64,000 nucleotides of DNA from Mycolicibacter longobardus (GCF_002102265.1 NZ_LQPG01000039.1:83302-147301), one strand, 5' to 3'; shown: positions 44,317 through 53,091, counted from the stretch's first letter. The notes: generated by a model from the sequence alone, not told the origin. A program made the numbers and translations.

Positions 44317-45509
44317 TCGTGCAGCCCCTTCCACCCGGCGACGTAGTTTTTCCACTGACCCAGGGTGCGCATCTCGGCGTCCTCGGTGACCCACCCGTAC
44401 GTGGACAGGGTGGTCTGGATGTCGGCGTGGCCCAGGCGGCGCATCACCACATGCGGGGCCGCCCCCGACAACAGGAGAGCCGTGGCGTGGGTGTGACGCA
44501 GCCAGTGCGGAGACCAATCTCCGGGCAGGACTCCGTGGGATCGCCTTGTCACCGAATTAACCTTGGCGTAGACCGTTTCCGGGCGCATCGGCGCGAACAG
44601 CACGCCGTGAACCAGGTTCACGAACACGAAATGGCGGTCCAGATCCGGTACATCCACATCGGCGCCCATGTCCACCAGGTGCCACACGTAGGACGAGTAC
44701 AGCGCTTCGAGGTCATCGCCGATGTAGATCCGCCGTGCCAGCAGGGTCTTGCCACGCACCCCTCGCGGATGATCCTGTCGCGCTGCCACATCGACGAACG
44801 GGGTACCGCCGGCGCCGATATGAATGTCGTAGTGCCGCAACGACAACGCCTCACCGAGGCGCATCCCGGTTTCGGCCATCACTGCGAACAGCAGCCGGTC
44901 CCGCAGCCCTGAGGCTGGTCCCGACCACACCTGCCCGGACTGGGTCGCACAACCGTCAAGGATGGCGCTGACCTGCCCGGGCGTGAGCACCGGGGTGTTG
45001 TCCTTGTTGCCGCGGCGCATCGTGTATACCGGTCGGGGCTTGCTACGTGCCGGTCCCACCCCGGCCAGCATCGGCACATACCGAGACCGGCGCCCACTGC
45101 CCCGTGTGGTGAACAACCGTTGGTATGGACCCGCCAAGCCGTGTGCATCGGCGTGGTAGCGGTAGAACGCCAGCACCGCCGCGGCCCGCAGCTGCACACT
45201 GGCCGGACTCAACCCGCCTTCGGGTTCACCGATCCGCGCGGTACCAGGTAGGTCGGCGCTGCGTAGAAACACCAGGAACTGCCCGAACAGCGCCGTGGAC
45301 ACCTCTCGCCAGTCAACCCCGGTGTGTTCCAGCAGTTTCCACCAGGAGGCCAGTCCCGCTGCGTAGGCCTTGACCGTGTTCGGGGAAGCTTGATCATCCC
45401 GCAGGAACTGCAGATACTCCTCGGCCGGGCCGATCGGCAAGCCGTCACAGCCCAGCACTGTGTACGTGTCCGGAGCGTCGGTCAATGCGATTCGCTGTGT
45501 GCGTGCCAT
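44313..45509 (-). CDS. tnpA: tyrosine recombinase TnpA (Tn554 type), 398 aa
   Basis: SAM-like core-binding N-terminus (EEYLQFLRDDQASPNTVKAY) and catalytic domain with Arg in ETGMRLGEALSLRHYD, HWLRHTHATALLLSG (HxxR), LGHADIQTT and the nucleophile Tyr in LSTYGWVTED. ATG 45509 (MARTQRIAL) is preferred over upstream in-frame starts that overlap the ImmA gene. First gene of the Tn554 module. Confidence 0.93.
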   Translation of the reverse strand: MARTQRIALTDAPDTYTVLGCDGLPIGPAEEYLQFLRDDQASPNTVKAYAAGLASWWKLLEHTGVDWREVSTALFGQFLVFLRSADLPGTARIGEPEGGLSPASVQLRAAAVLAFYRYHADAHGLAGPYQRLFTTRGSGRRSRYVPMLAGVGPARSKPRPVYTMRRGNKDNTPVLTPGQVSAILDGCATQSGQVWSGPASGLRDRLLFAVMAETGMRLGEALSLRHYDIHIGAGGTPFVDVAARQDHPRGVRGKTLLARRIYIGDDLEALYSSYVWHLVDMGADVDVPDLDRHFVFVNLVHGVLFAPMRPETVYAKVNSVTRRSHGVLPGDWSPHWLRHTHATALLLSGAAPHVVMRRLGHADIQTTLSTYGWVTEDAEMRTLGQWKNYVAGWKGLHE

Positions 45510-45531
45510 CGACCGACCTCGACCAAATCCT

Positions 45532-46764
45532 TCAGGCCTGCTGCTGTTTCCGGCGCAGCGCCACCACGTTGTCCCCGCTGACCACCCCTGTGCTCGAAAC
45601 GGGCGGGGGTGCCGAGGGCGCCGCTGGGGCGTCACCACGCTGGCCGGCCAGCATGTCGGCGAGCAGATCGGTCGGGTAGATCAGGGCATGCGCCGACAAC
45701 GCCTCGGCCGACGAAGTCCCGTAACAGATTTCGATCCACCGGCTCAGCAGCCGGGGCCGCTCCGGGGCATAGGCGTCCCACCCCGGCTCGGTCTTACCCC
45801 AAGTGTGCCCGGTATCAGTGTTGACTCTGGTGTAGAGCTGACGCTGCAGTGTGTCGGCCCGGGCCGCGTCGATGAGCTTCGATTCGCGAAGGTGAATGAT
45901 CAACGCCCCCAACGACAGACGCCATTTCAACTTCAACTCCACCAACTCGTTGAGTGTCGGGGCATCGGAGATCTCGGCGGCCAGTGCCTGCGCCGGCGCC
46001 AGCAACTCCGAGGCAAACCGTGACGCTTCGCGTTCCTCCTGACCGGTGACGTCGCCGTAGCGGTGCAGCACCAAGTGCCCGATCTCATGAGCAACCGTCC
46101 AGCGGGTGCGCTCCCACGACCCCTGACCCCGCAGCAACACCACCGGACGCTCACGATAAGCCCCGGTTCGAGCCGAGCAACCAAGATGCTTTTCGGTGGA
46201 CAGTCCAACCGGCTCATCAGTGGGTGCGTCCCAATCCACTCGACCGCTGGAACGAGACAGTCGGGTGCGCAACACCACCGGAACGCCGGCGCATTCCAAC
46301 TCGTAAACAAGCGACGTGATCGGCGTCAAAGGTTTCAACCCGAGCCATCTGCGAGTCTGGGCGGCGGCCGCGACGACGTCTGTGCCGGCGGCGAGCGGCT
46401 CGATCAGCACAGCCGGCAGTTTGGTGCGGTCGTTGAGATCGACGGCCAGATCTCCCACCACGTTCGCGAACACCGCTAGGTACTCTTTCTCAGCGACCGT
46501 CGTGGACTTGGGAGCTCGGAACAACAGATCCTGCGCGCTCACCCGCGATACCGGAGGCGTGGTGAAAAACGCTGCCGGGAAACGTAATACCGACGCCAGC
46601 TTGTCGAGCTCGGCCGGGTCGAGCAGCGCGGCGTCGGACTGCTCCAACCGTGTCTGCCGCGGGGAGCGCCACCCCATGTGTTCCATGACGGCCGCTCCGG
46701 TCATGTGCCGCAGGATCCTGGCCTGGCGGACCCGCGCGCCGAACACCTCTGCCGTTGACATCAC
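45532..46764 (-). CDS. XRE-family regulator fused to ImmA/IrrE-type metallopeptidase, 410 aa
   Basis: N-terminal helix-turn-helix (GARVRQARILRHMTGAAVME, TRLEQSDAALLDPAELDKLA), then a zinc peptidase-like domain with HEIGHLVLH (~residue 230) and a downstream Glu-rich helix (EEREASRFASELLAP). Proteins of this build (COG2856-like) sense a signal and cleave a repressor, or regulate mobile elements and toxin modules. The C-terminus is Pro/Ala-rich and possibly disordered. It follows an unknown 244-aa gene by 46 nt and is immediately followed by tnpA. Confidence 0.9.
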   Translation of the reverse strand: MMSTAEVFGARVRQARILRHMTGAAVMEHMGWRSPRQTRLEQSDAALLDPAELDKLASVLRFPAAFFTTPPVSRVSAQDLLFRAPKSTTVAEKEYLAVFANVVGDLAVDLNDRTKLPAVLIEPLAAGTDVVAAAAQTRRWLGLKPLTPITSLVYELECAGVPVVLRTRLSRSSGRVDWDAPTDEPVGLSTEKHLGCSARTGAYRERPVVLLRGQGSWERTRWTVAHEIGHLVLHRYGDVTGQEEREASRFASELLAPAQALAAEISDAPTLNELVELKLKWRLSLGALIIHLRESKLIDAARADTLQRQLYTRVNTDTGHTWGKTEPGWDAYAPERPRLLSRWIEICYGTSSAEALSAHALIYPTDLLADMLAGQRGDAPAAPSAPPPVSSTGVVSGDNVVALRRKQQQA

Positions 46765-46810
46765 CGACCACCTCGTCCCCGGTGTCCGCCGGCCGGTGCA
46801 ACGCCATGCC

Positions 46811-47545
46811 CTACGCCCCCGATTCGTCTTGCTCGGAACGGATGTGGGGGAAACGCTCGTCGAACTGCCGTTGCTCCCCGTCGTCGCGAATGCTGGCCAG
46901 CTTCGTTTCGGTCTCGCTCTTCGGGCGGATCGCCGCCGGCAGGTCGACGAACGCCACCACCCGTTCGTCCTCTTCGTCCAGTTCCTCGACGATCGTCAGG
47001 ATGCCACCGGCCACCGACAACCGCCCCGGGTTCTCCCACCAGTAGGTGATCAGGTCGTAATCCTCGACGATCCCCGGCGGCCCCATCACCCTCTGCGACT
47101 CGGGAAGCCCGTCGTCCAGGGGCATCTGCGTGCCAGCCTTTGGCTCCGAAAGGGCTTGCGGGACCATCAATCGGACTTCCTCGGCCCGCTTGGGGCTCAT
47201 ATGCCGCACTCGCGTCCAGGCCAAGTTTGAATCGCCCAGGCGCACCGAGGCGCTCGGCCCCGTTGACATGTGCAGCGTCGAACCCGGCCCGCACGACGCG
47301 TTGGCGATCACCGGCCGCGGCGACTTGTCGCTGCGGCATTGTGCGTCGATCCCGTTCATCGCCAGCACACGGGCCCGTACGTCGCCGAACAGTGTCCCGC
47401 CCGGCACGTGCATCGGGCTGGGATAGACCCTCGACCAGTTGGCCCAGGACTGATCCAATGCCAGATCGAACTCGCCGAGCAGCCTCGCGAACGCCAGGCC
47501 GTGCTGATTCATCAGCCGGGTCAGCAACTCCAACGGAAACAACAT
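46811..47545 (-). CDS. unknown protein encoded upstream of XRE-ImmA, 244 aa
   Basis: I do not recognise a family. It starts MLFPLELLTRLMNQHGLAFA, has a helical N-terminus, a middle with several short beta-like segments (LVPQALSEPKAGTQM region) and a very acidic C-terminal part (TIVEELDEEDERVV; IRDDGEQRQFDERFPHIRSE). No signal peptide or membrane segment. It is the first gene of a two-gene operon with the XRE-ImmA protein, under a palindromic site at 47635-47648. It could be the effector, substrate or antagonist of that peptidase. Confidence 0.7.
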   Translation of the reverse strand: MLFPLELLTRLMNQHGLAFARLLGEFDLALDQSWANWSRVYPSPMHVPGGTLFGDVRARVLAMNGIDAQCRSDKSPRPVIANASCGPGSTLHMSTGPSASVRLGDSNLAWTRVRHMSPKRAEEVRLMVPQALSEPKAGTQMPLDDGLPESQRVMGPPGIVEDYDLITYWWENPGRLSVAGGILTIVEELDEEDERVVAFVDLPAAIRPKSETETKLASIRDDGEQRQFDERFPHIRSEQDESGA

Positions 47546-47634
47546 GACCGTAATACTGCACGCATTTATCTACATCACCGCGGCGCCGCGCCGCATGTCG
47601 GGGTGGCAAAACGTGACCCGTGCTCATGCGATGA

Positions 47635-47648
47635 TTCTACATGTAGAA
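47635..47648. promoter_or_regulatory. perfect 14-bp palindrome, likely XRE operator
   Basis: TTCTACATGTAGAA is fully palindromic and AT-rich against its surroundings. A half-site TCTACAT recurs about 70 nt away (around 47567), close to the start of the 244-aa gene. The location between divergent units fits autoregulation by the XRE-ImmA protein and possibly control of the nuclease-like gene. Confidence 0.65.
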
Positions 47649-47659
47649 GATGTTATGAC

Positions 47660-47911
47660 GTGCTGAAATACGCCAGCATTCGCAACGGTTACGCAGTCCG
47701 CGTGATCGAAAAATTTAACCCAGTCACAGAGTTCGTCCGGATCCGCGTTGTGCAGAGGTCGGCAAACCGTCACGAGGCCGCAGTTGGTGTCCATGGGACG
47801 AGTGTGGCGGATGAGATCCATGTGGCGATGGATACCGCGGCCGCACCGCGTGTCGCAGGTGTGTTCGATGCTCGATGCGACGTCACAGGACAGGAAAGGA
47901 TGAGGACATGA
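47660..47911 (+). CDS. possible small protein ahead of nuclease-like gene, 83 aa
   Basis: GTG start; the stop overlaps the next ATG as ATGA, which is the main support. It starts MLKYASIRNGYAVRVIEKFN with an amphipathic beta pattern (EFVRIRVVQRS) and then loses clear structure. Base composition here is lower in GC than in neighbouring genes and the opposite strand is also open. No ribosome binding site is obvious. Confidence 0.35.
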   Translation: MLKYASIRNGYAVRVIEKFNPVTEFVRIRVVQRSANRHEAAVGVHGTSVADEIHVAMDTAAAPRVAGVFDARCDVTGQERMRT

Positions 47912-49176
47912 CGACTCCCGAGGATGAGGCCCGCACCGACGAAACCTGGCACCGACTGCGGGAGTGGTCCTACGGGCAGACGCCGTCAGAACGCCTCGCG
48001 GCGTTGATGCTGGACGAGGAAGGGTTCACCGATATCGACCCCTCGCATCCGTTGGGCGGCAAGGACGGTGGCCGAGACGGCGAATGCACCCGCGACAGCA
48101 GCAAGTGGACCTGGGCGGTGTACTTCCCCCGCGGCCAACAGGACTTCACCACCATCGAGAAAAAGCTGAAGGACGACATCGCGGCCGCCCGGAAACACAA
48201 GCCGGTCGGCATCGCGTTCGTCACCAACCAGGAACTACGGCTTGCCGAGCGACGGGATCTGCGCGAGCTCGGCGGGGACCTTGACATCGACATCTACCAC
48301 CTGGAACGGCTGGCCACCATCCTGGACCGGCCGCGGATGGCAGCAACCCGGCAGCAGTTCCTCAAGATCTCACCTGGCCGCCCACCCATGATCGTCCGGG
48401 CATCTGTCGCCGGCACCGCAATGTCCTTCACCGACGAGGACGCCGTGATCGACGTGCTCGTCGACATCCACGAGCACCAAATCCGGAAACGCTCCGAGGA
48501 GGCCCAAGAGCGCGGCGCGGGACGTCTCCCCCTGTTCGCGCCGCTCGAACCCGTCAGCCTGTATCAAAGCCTGGGCCCAAAGTCGCCAGAGCCGCCAAAA
48601 GCGTTGACCGAAAACGAGATCACCGACAGTGCCCAAGCCTTCCGCGAGGCACTACAGCAGGACTGGGATTGGTCACGCGACTACCTGGCCGCCGCAGCCG
48701 GCGCAGGACTGAAATTCACCATCGAGAACCTTGAAACCTCGTTCCTCAACAACGTCGAGATCGTCTTGACCTTTGGCGGTGCACGCGGCGTCGACTGGAC
48801 CGCGCCTGACTCCTTCGAACTCGACAAGATGCAGGACCGGCACTGGAAGCCGCCCAACTGGCACATCACCGGCCTCGACTACGGCACGCTACGCCTCAAG
48901 GACTACCCGGTCACCTACGACCACAACGACGACGGTGACCTCGAAGTCACAATCACTCTGACGACGCTGCGGCCACGCAAGAAATGGACCAGCGCCGAAC
49001 ACGACATCGTGCTCATGCTCCGCGAGGACGACATCGACGACGTGAACGTCACCTACACCGTCACCGCGGACGGCTACAACGAACTGTTCGAGGGAGACCC
49101 AATTACCGTTTCCGTAGAACACGTTTCGGCCTTCAACGCCCTCGCCGACCTCCTGGGTGTCGGCAAAGAAGAATAG
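47908..49176 (+). CDS. restriction-endonuclease-like accessory protein, 422 aa
   Basis: ATG 47908 has GAGGA just upstream. The N-terminal ~140 residues contain PLGGKDGGRDGEC, then AVYFPRGQQDFTTIEKKLKD, then AFVTNQELRLAERRDL and YHLERLATILDRP. This set recurs as an N-terminal module in bacterial proteins with variable C-terminal parts and looks like a PD-(D/E)XK nuclease variant (Asp in the GGRDG loop, later Lys). The C-terminal half is beta-rich with acidic segments and unassigned. It lies divergent from the XRE-ImmA operon, so it may be an effector of a defence or stress module. Function inferred only. Confidence 0.7.
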   Translation: MTTPEDEARTDETWHRLREWSYGQTPSERLAALMLDEEGFTDIDPSHPLGGKDGGRDGECTRDSSKWTWAVYFPRGQQDFTTIEKKLKDDIAAARKHKPVGIAFVTNQELRLAERRDLRELGGDLDIDIYHLERLATILDRPRMAATRQQFLKISPGRPPMIVRASVAGTAMSFTDEDAVIDVLVDIHEHQIRKRSEEAQERGAGRLPLFAPLEPVSLYQSLGPKSPEPPKALTENEITDSAQAFREALQQDWDWSRDYLAAAAGAGLKFTIENLETSFLNNVEIVLTFGGARGVDWTAPDSFELDKMQDRHWKPPNWHITGLDYGTLRLKDYPVTYDHNDDGDLEVTITLTTLRPRKKWTSAEHDIVLMLREDDIDDVNVTYTVTADGYNELFEGDPITVSVEHVSAFNALADLLGVGKEE

Positions 49177-49192
49177 CCACCCCGCCGCCAGT

Positions 49193-50014
49193 TCAGTCCG
49201 GTGCGTTGCCCATCGCTGCCGCACTTGCCATCGCCATCAACCGGACCGCGTCGTTGCGGCTGACCTGACTCAACATCGTTACCGCGTTGCGCATCTGGTC
49301 ACCCACGAACACCGTGGGCCCGTCACCCAAGTGCTCGAACGCCTCGGCAACCACGGCGTCAACCGAGCCCGACTCCGCCGGAGCCTGGTCCAGCGACGAA
49401 ATCTGGCCGCGCTCATACTCAAGTTGGCGCAGCGCCGGAGTATCCGTCTTGCCCAGAATCAGCCCCACAACGTCAATACCCTTGGGACTCAACTCACTCC
49501 ACAACGCCTCAGCGAAAACCATGTCGAAGGCCTTGCTCGGGCCGTAGGCCACCATGTTCGCGCCACCAACCAAGCCAGCGCCCGAGCCGAAGACAACGAT
49601 TCCACCTCGTCCACGCTCCACCATCGGCACTGCGAAGTGATGACACAGCTGCATCGGAGTCACGCAGTTGCGCTGTACCAGCAACTCGGCCACCTCGATG
49701 GGCGTGTCGAGAAACGGCGCGAACGTGGGATCGGCGCCAGCGCAATACACCAGAAACCCGATATCGAGATCCTGAGTCGCCTCGGCTATGTCGCGCCATG
49801 CTGTGGTTGCCGAGAGGTCGACCGCCAACACCCGGGTCTGCACACCGGTCCCACCACCAATGCCCTCCGCGACCTCTTCCAGGACCGATTGCCGCCGTGC
49901 CACCAAGACAACATTGAGACCGCGTCGGGCCAAAGCGTGGGCGAAGGCTGCACCAACACCGTCAGAGGCCCCGGCGACCAGTGCCCACGGACCGTACTTC
50001 TCTTGGAAATTCAT
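49193..50014 (-). CDS. short-chain dehydrogenase/reductase, 273 aa
   Basis: Classical SDR: cofactor motif GASDGVGAAFAHAL, NADP-favouring Arg-Arg after VVLVARR, FGSGAG in place of the catalytic-Ser strand, and the YGPSK catalytic Tyr/Lys pair. The extra C-terminal helices match a subgroup of mycobacterial SDRs of unknown substrate. ATG 50014 is chosen because the upstream in-frame extension lacks SDR sequence. It converges with the nuclease-like gene (17 nt between stops). Confidence 0.9.
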   Translation of the reverse strand: MNFQEKYGPWALVAGASDGVGAAFAHALARRGLNVVLVARRQSVLEEVAEGIGGGTGVQTRVLAVDLSATTAWRDIAEATQDLDIGFLVYCAGADPTFAPFLDTPIEVAELLVQRNCVTPMQLCHHFAVPMVERGRGGIVVFGSGAGLVGGANMVAYGPSKAFDMVFAEALWSELSPKGIDVVGLILGKTDTPALRQLEYERGQISSLDQAPAESGSVDAVVAEAFEHLGDGPTVFVGDQMRNAVTMLSQVSRNDAVRLMAMASAAAMGNAPD

Positions 50015-50284
50015 CGGACACCCGCTCCCGTCGACGCTGACGTCGCCGCCGATTGCCGTGCGCCACTCGGCTTCGAAGTCACCCCAACCGTCCCCGCGCA
50101 CACTCTTCTGCCCCGCAGGCCCATCGCACGAAAACGCCGACCATCGGGAGCTACATGTGTAGGACGACGACGGTAATCACGCAAGGTCGAACCCATGTAA
50201 CCCACGTGCCGACGAGCGCGAATGGTGCTGAGTGCAGCTGTTCTTACGGATAAGTCGACCCGCCCTGCGGGGACTCTGAGCATG

Positions 50285-50312
50285 GTTAACGCCTGCCCTC
50301 GCAAGGCGTAAC
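50285..50312 (+). promoter_or_regulatory. inverted repeat overlapping ribosome binding site
   Basis: GTTAACGCCT (50285-50294) and AGGCGTAAC (50304-50312) pair with one bulged A, ending directly before ATG 50314. The only ribosome binding site candidate (AAGG, 50303-50306) lies in the right arm, so folding would hide it. The rest of 50015-50284 holds no gene. Confidence 0.5.
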
Positions 50313-50313
50313 G

Positions 50314-50754
50314 ATGTCGGTGGCTCGGACAACGTGGAAGCGCCTGGCGATGGTCCTCGCGGCGAGACTGCACGACAGAACTTGTACCGACCACGTTGAG
50401 CTGCGCGATGATTGCCCGTACTGCCGGGACACAGCTGCGTTGCAGGTATATCAGGCCAAGGCGTCCGGCCAGGACAGCTGTTCCTGGCAAGAGGTCGTCG
50501 CCACCCTCGCCCGCCGCATGCAGTATTTCGAGGAATGCAGCGCCCACGGCCCGAAAGACGCCGACCCAGAGAATTGTCCGTTCTGCCACGTCGACGAGGC
50601 CACCTGGCGGAGATACGTCGACTTCTGCGGCCGGCGGGGCGTCAAGCCACTGCGCCGGGATGCCGATGCTCTGGCAGATGGGGCCATATCCGTATCGATC
50701 TACGACCTACAGCCCGAGCGGTTTCGCATAACCAACGCGGTGGAGCACCACTAG
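50314..50754 (+). CDS. double zinc-module protein, 146 aa
   Basis: Two similar modules: C-T-D-H then six residues then C-P-Y-C (~residue 28-41), and C-S-A-H then nine residues then C-P-F-C (~77-92), i.e. CxxH...CPxC twice, each able to bind one zinc. Between and after them are helices (SWQEVVATLARRMQYFEE; ATWRRYVDFCGRRG). No larger domain is recognised. It may be a nucleic-acid-binding or adaptor protein of the mobile element. It is convergent with the nuclease gene. Confidence 0.75.
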   Translation: MSVARTTWKRLAMVLAARLHDRTCTDHVELRDDCPYCRDTAALQVYQAKASGQDSCSWQEVVATLARRMQYFEECSAHGPKDADPENCPFCHVDEATWRRYVDFCGRRGVKPLRRDADALADGAISVSIYDLQPERFRITNAVEHH

Positions 50755-50777
50755 ATGGGTTCGCAGACCACAGTTGG

Positions 50778-52487
50778 CTAGACCGGGTGCGCGCCTGCGG
50801 GCGATCGCCGGCGAATACCGTCACGAATAGCGGCCTGGGCGTGCACGTCGGACTCGTTGTAGTCCAGACACCATTTGCGTGCGGCGTCGGCGATCGGCCC
50901 GGCCGCGCGGGCTTGGGCGATCTTGACCTGCGATGCCCGCCCACCGGGATCCTCGACACCCCAATGGAATCCGAACAGTGGCGCCACGTTTTTCAGGGAT
51001 GAGGACTTCACTGCGAAGAATTCGGTGTTGAACCACGAGAGCAGGTCGACGGTGATGCCGTCGAGGGCTTCGGCGACTCGCGGGAACTTGCCGGTCTTGC
51101 TGATTTCCGGGTGGCTCCAGTGGAAGATGGTGACGGATTTGCCGGCGAGAGTTGCGCTGCGGCGGAGGGTGATGATCGTGTCGGCGAACTGCTCAGCCAG
51201 GGCGGCTTCTCGTTGGTCGTCGAGCGGCTCGAATGAGATGATCGGTTGGTAGCGCGCGGTGGTGTCGTCGTGGCCGTCGCGGATGCGCAGCCCCCACTGG
51301 TAGATACGGTCGTCGGTGTCCCACTCGATGTCGAAATCAACTTCGATGTCGGCGGCCGGCGGGGCGGGCCAGGTGCCGGTGCGTGGCTGTAGGTTCAGGC
51401 CGGCGACGGTCATCTGTGCTCGCCGCACGGCGTTCTCGAGGGTGCGCTGTGGGGTGGTGGTGCCGACAGAGTGGTCACGGAACGTCTCTGCGTGTTGGGC
51501 GGGAGCGGTGTCGGCGAGCTGTTGGACCGTCAGGTGTCCGTTGGTGCCGGAAACGCGGTAAAGGTGGTGCCACTGGCGTGCGTTGAGGTGGCCGGTGTGC
51601 AGTGCAAAGGATGCGTCGGCGGGACCGGCGACTTGGTTGCAGTAGTCGAACCATTCGCAGCTGCCGCACTCGGCGGTTCGATAGGGGCGCACGATCTCGC
51701 CGCCTGCTTGGGCGGCGGCCGCCACTTTGAGGCGGAAGGCGAACTCGTGGTCGTACCGTTGCAGCGGGGAGCGCAAGGCGCGATGTTCGGGGGCTGAGGC
51801 GGAGTAGGTGGGCTGGACCGGGGTGGCCAGGTCGTACCAGACGATGCCGTGGGATGCGGCGACGAGGTCGGTCAGGTCGCTGGTGCCGATGATGCCCCCG
51901 ACCAGCAGTTCCGTGCCGGCGGCGCCGGGGAGCGAGGACGGGTGATGGCCAAGCTCTTGAAGCATGCGCGTGTAGTGCGCGAGCTGCAACGTGTCGTCGC
52001 GCCAGTGGCTGGCGGCGTTGCTGAATCCGCCGTGCTGGTAGCGATGGGTTGGGGAGGCCAACGCTGAGACGGTCACGGATTTCGCTGGCCCGGCAGGTTT
52101 CATGGTGCGGTGGTGTTTGACGTCGACCGGCAGATAGCCGCCGGCGTGCTGGAGGAGGACGTCTGGTGCGCCTACGCGGCCGTTGGTGTCAGGGAGTCGG
52201 CCACCGACGATGACCGGCACGCCGGCGCACATCGCATCGACGGTCAGGGCTTTGCACTGATCCCAGTCCAGGTCTGGGTCGAAGACGAGCAGACCGGTGG
52301 GGGTGCCGGCGAACTGATCGCGGAGTAGATCGACCACTAGGGCTTCGAAGGCAATGCCGGCGTCGAACAGTGCCTGCAGCTCCGGGCTGGGCGCGGGCCG
52401 CGGCGGCGCTGTAGGCGAGAACTGGTTGTGGGTGCGGCGAGGGCACTGCTTGGCCGGGTAGCCGCCTAGTGTGATCGGTCGCTTCAT
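50778..52487 (-). CDS. RecB-like nuclease with RNase H-like exonuclease domain, 569 aa
   Basis: Resembles the N-terminal two-thirds of TM0106-family proteins. The PD-(D/E)XK motif is GAPDVLLQHAGGYLPVDVKH (~residue 120); four Cys positions around CGSCEWFDYCNQV (~270) suggest an Fe-S or zinc site. The C-terminal part fits an RNase H-like (PF13482-type) DEDD exonuclease: DIEVDFDIEWD, FHWSH, DLLSWF, NVAPLFGFHWG and DYNESDVHAQ. The helicase region of full-length family members is absent. ATG 52487 has AAAGG upstream; an in-frame extension of 85 residues is basic and unlikely. Possible role in element DNA processing or defence. Confidence 0.85.
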   Translation of the reverse strand: MKRPITLGGYPAKQCPRRTHNQFSPTAPPRPAPSPELQALFDAGIAFEALVVDLLRDQFAGTPTGLLVFDPDLDWDQCKALTVDAMCAGVPVIVGGRLPDTNGRVGAPDVLLQHAGGYLPVDVKHHRTMKPAGPAKSVTVSALASPTHRYQHGGFSNAASHWRDDTLQLAHYTRMLQELGHHPSSLPGAAGTELLVGGIIGTSDLTDLVAASHGIVWYDLATPVQPTYSASAPEHRALRSPLQRYDHEFAFRLKVAAAAQAGGEIVRPYRTAECGSCEWFDYCNQVAGPADASFALHTGHLNARQWHHLYRVSGTNGHLTVQQLADTAPAQHAETFRDHSVGTTTPQRTLENAVRRAQMTVAGLNLQPRTGTWPAPPAADIEVDFDIEWDTDDRIYQWGLRIRDGHDDTTARYQPIISFEPLDDQREAALAEQFADTIITLRRSATLAGKSVTIFHWSHPEISKTGKFPRVAEALDGITVDLLSWFNTEFFAVKSSSLKNVAPLFGFHWGVEDPGGRASQVKIAQARAAGPIADAARKWCLDYNESDVHAQAAIRDGIRRRSPAGAHPV

Positions 52488-52572
52488 GCCCGGTGCCTTT
52501 CGTGTTGCTCCTGACCGTACGCGTTGGCACCGACAAAAATTCGCAGGCGAGCGTGCGCCGAACTGCCTGCGC

Positions 52573-52797
52573 CTAGTGGAGGTTCTGCCAGAACGTGACC
52601 GCTTCGTCGTTCTGGTTGAAGTAGCTAGGAACACCGGGGAGATACTGGCCGATATGAGCGACCGCATCAGCGACGTTCGCGGTTGTATCGGAATCCCAAT
52701 CGAACTGGCCGCCAAGGGCAGCAAGCACTTTCGCCACCGCAAGCTGGGCCTCGTGAGGCGGGATCATCGCGGCGATCGATCCAATGGTTTGCGACAT
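52573..52797 (-). CDS. hypothetical small protein, 74 aa
   Basis: ATG follows the stop of the upstream 97-aa gene immediately (TAGATG), so the two are translationally coupled. Starts MSQTIGSIAAMIPPHEAQLA, with a helical middle (VAKVLAALGGQFDWDSD) and acidic end. Not recognised. It precedes the RecB-like nuclease gene by 85 nt on the same strand. Confidence 0.6.
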   Translation of the reverse strand: MSQTIGSIAAMIPPHEAQLAVAKVLAALGGQFDWDSDTTANVADAVAHIGQYLPGVPSYFNQNDEAVTFWQNLH

Positions 52798-53091
52798 CTA
52801 CTGAACTCCCAACAGTTCGTTAGCCCGCGCCGGCCACAGGGCGGGACGTGCCGACCAGGTCTCGCCGTCCGCGTCGATCAACTCGATGGTGAACGGGCCG
52901 CGCCAACGCCGGATCCACTCCGGGGCGTTGGCGTGATCCTGCAGGTGGTCCCAGTCGCGGTGCTGCGATGCACCCTGCAACGCCTGCAGGGCCTCGCTAT
53001 CGCTGATAGTGAAGGTGTCGGCGCCGTCCGGATCAACGCGAACTGCGCAGTCGTTGACCCATGCCTCAGGAATAAAGCGAACAGTCCACAT
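52798..53091 (-). CDS. hypothetical protein, 97 aa
   Basis: Starts MWTVRFIPEAWVNDCAVRVD, with Trp-rich positions (DWDHLQDHANAPEWIRRWRG) and a final beta pattern (FTIELIDADGETWSARPALW). The ATG at 53091 is the only reasonable start; the longer open frame upstream is Ser/Arg-rich noise. No domain assigned. Forms a pair with the 74-aa gene. The 270 nt between it and the divergent 95-aa gene should hold both promoters. Confidence 0.62.
   Translation of the reverse strand: MWTVRFIPEAWVNDCAVRVDPDGADTFTISDSEALQALQGASQHRDWDHLQDHANAPEWIRRWRGPFTIELIDADGETWSARPALWPARANELLGVQ

Larger units (their letters stand above)
41660..45509 (-). mobile_element. Tn554-family transposition module tnpA-tnpB-tnpC
   Basis: Two different tyrosine recombinases plus a small helical protein in the fixed order of Tn554, joined by two 4-bp overlaps. 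Tn554 elements make no target duplications and have no terminal repeats, so the ends cannot be set by eye. The module lies directly after an ImmA-type gene (22 nt) on one side and an empty 236-nt stretch (41424-41659) after fadE on the other. Confidence 0.85.

Noticed and set aside
47624..47821. 65-codon minus-strand frame in the XRE control region
   Set aside because: It covers the palindrome and lacks a ribosome binding site; it more likely reflects non-coding control DNA.
91..50293. Identical 14-mer GCATGGTTAACGCC at 91-104 and 50280-50293, possibly element ends
   Set aside because: Several chance 14-mer matches are expected in 64 kb, and the sequences around the two copies differ; no integrase target or tRNA fragment is present at either.
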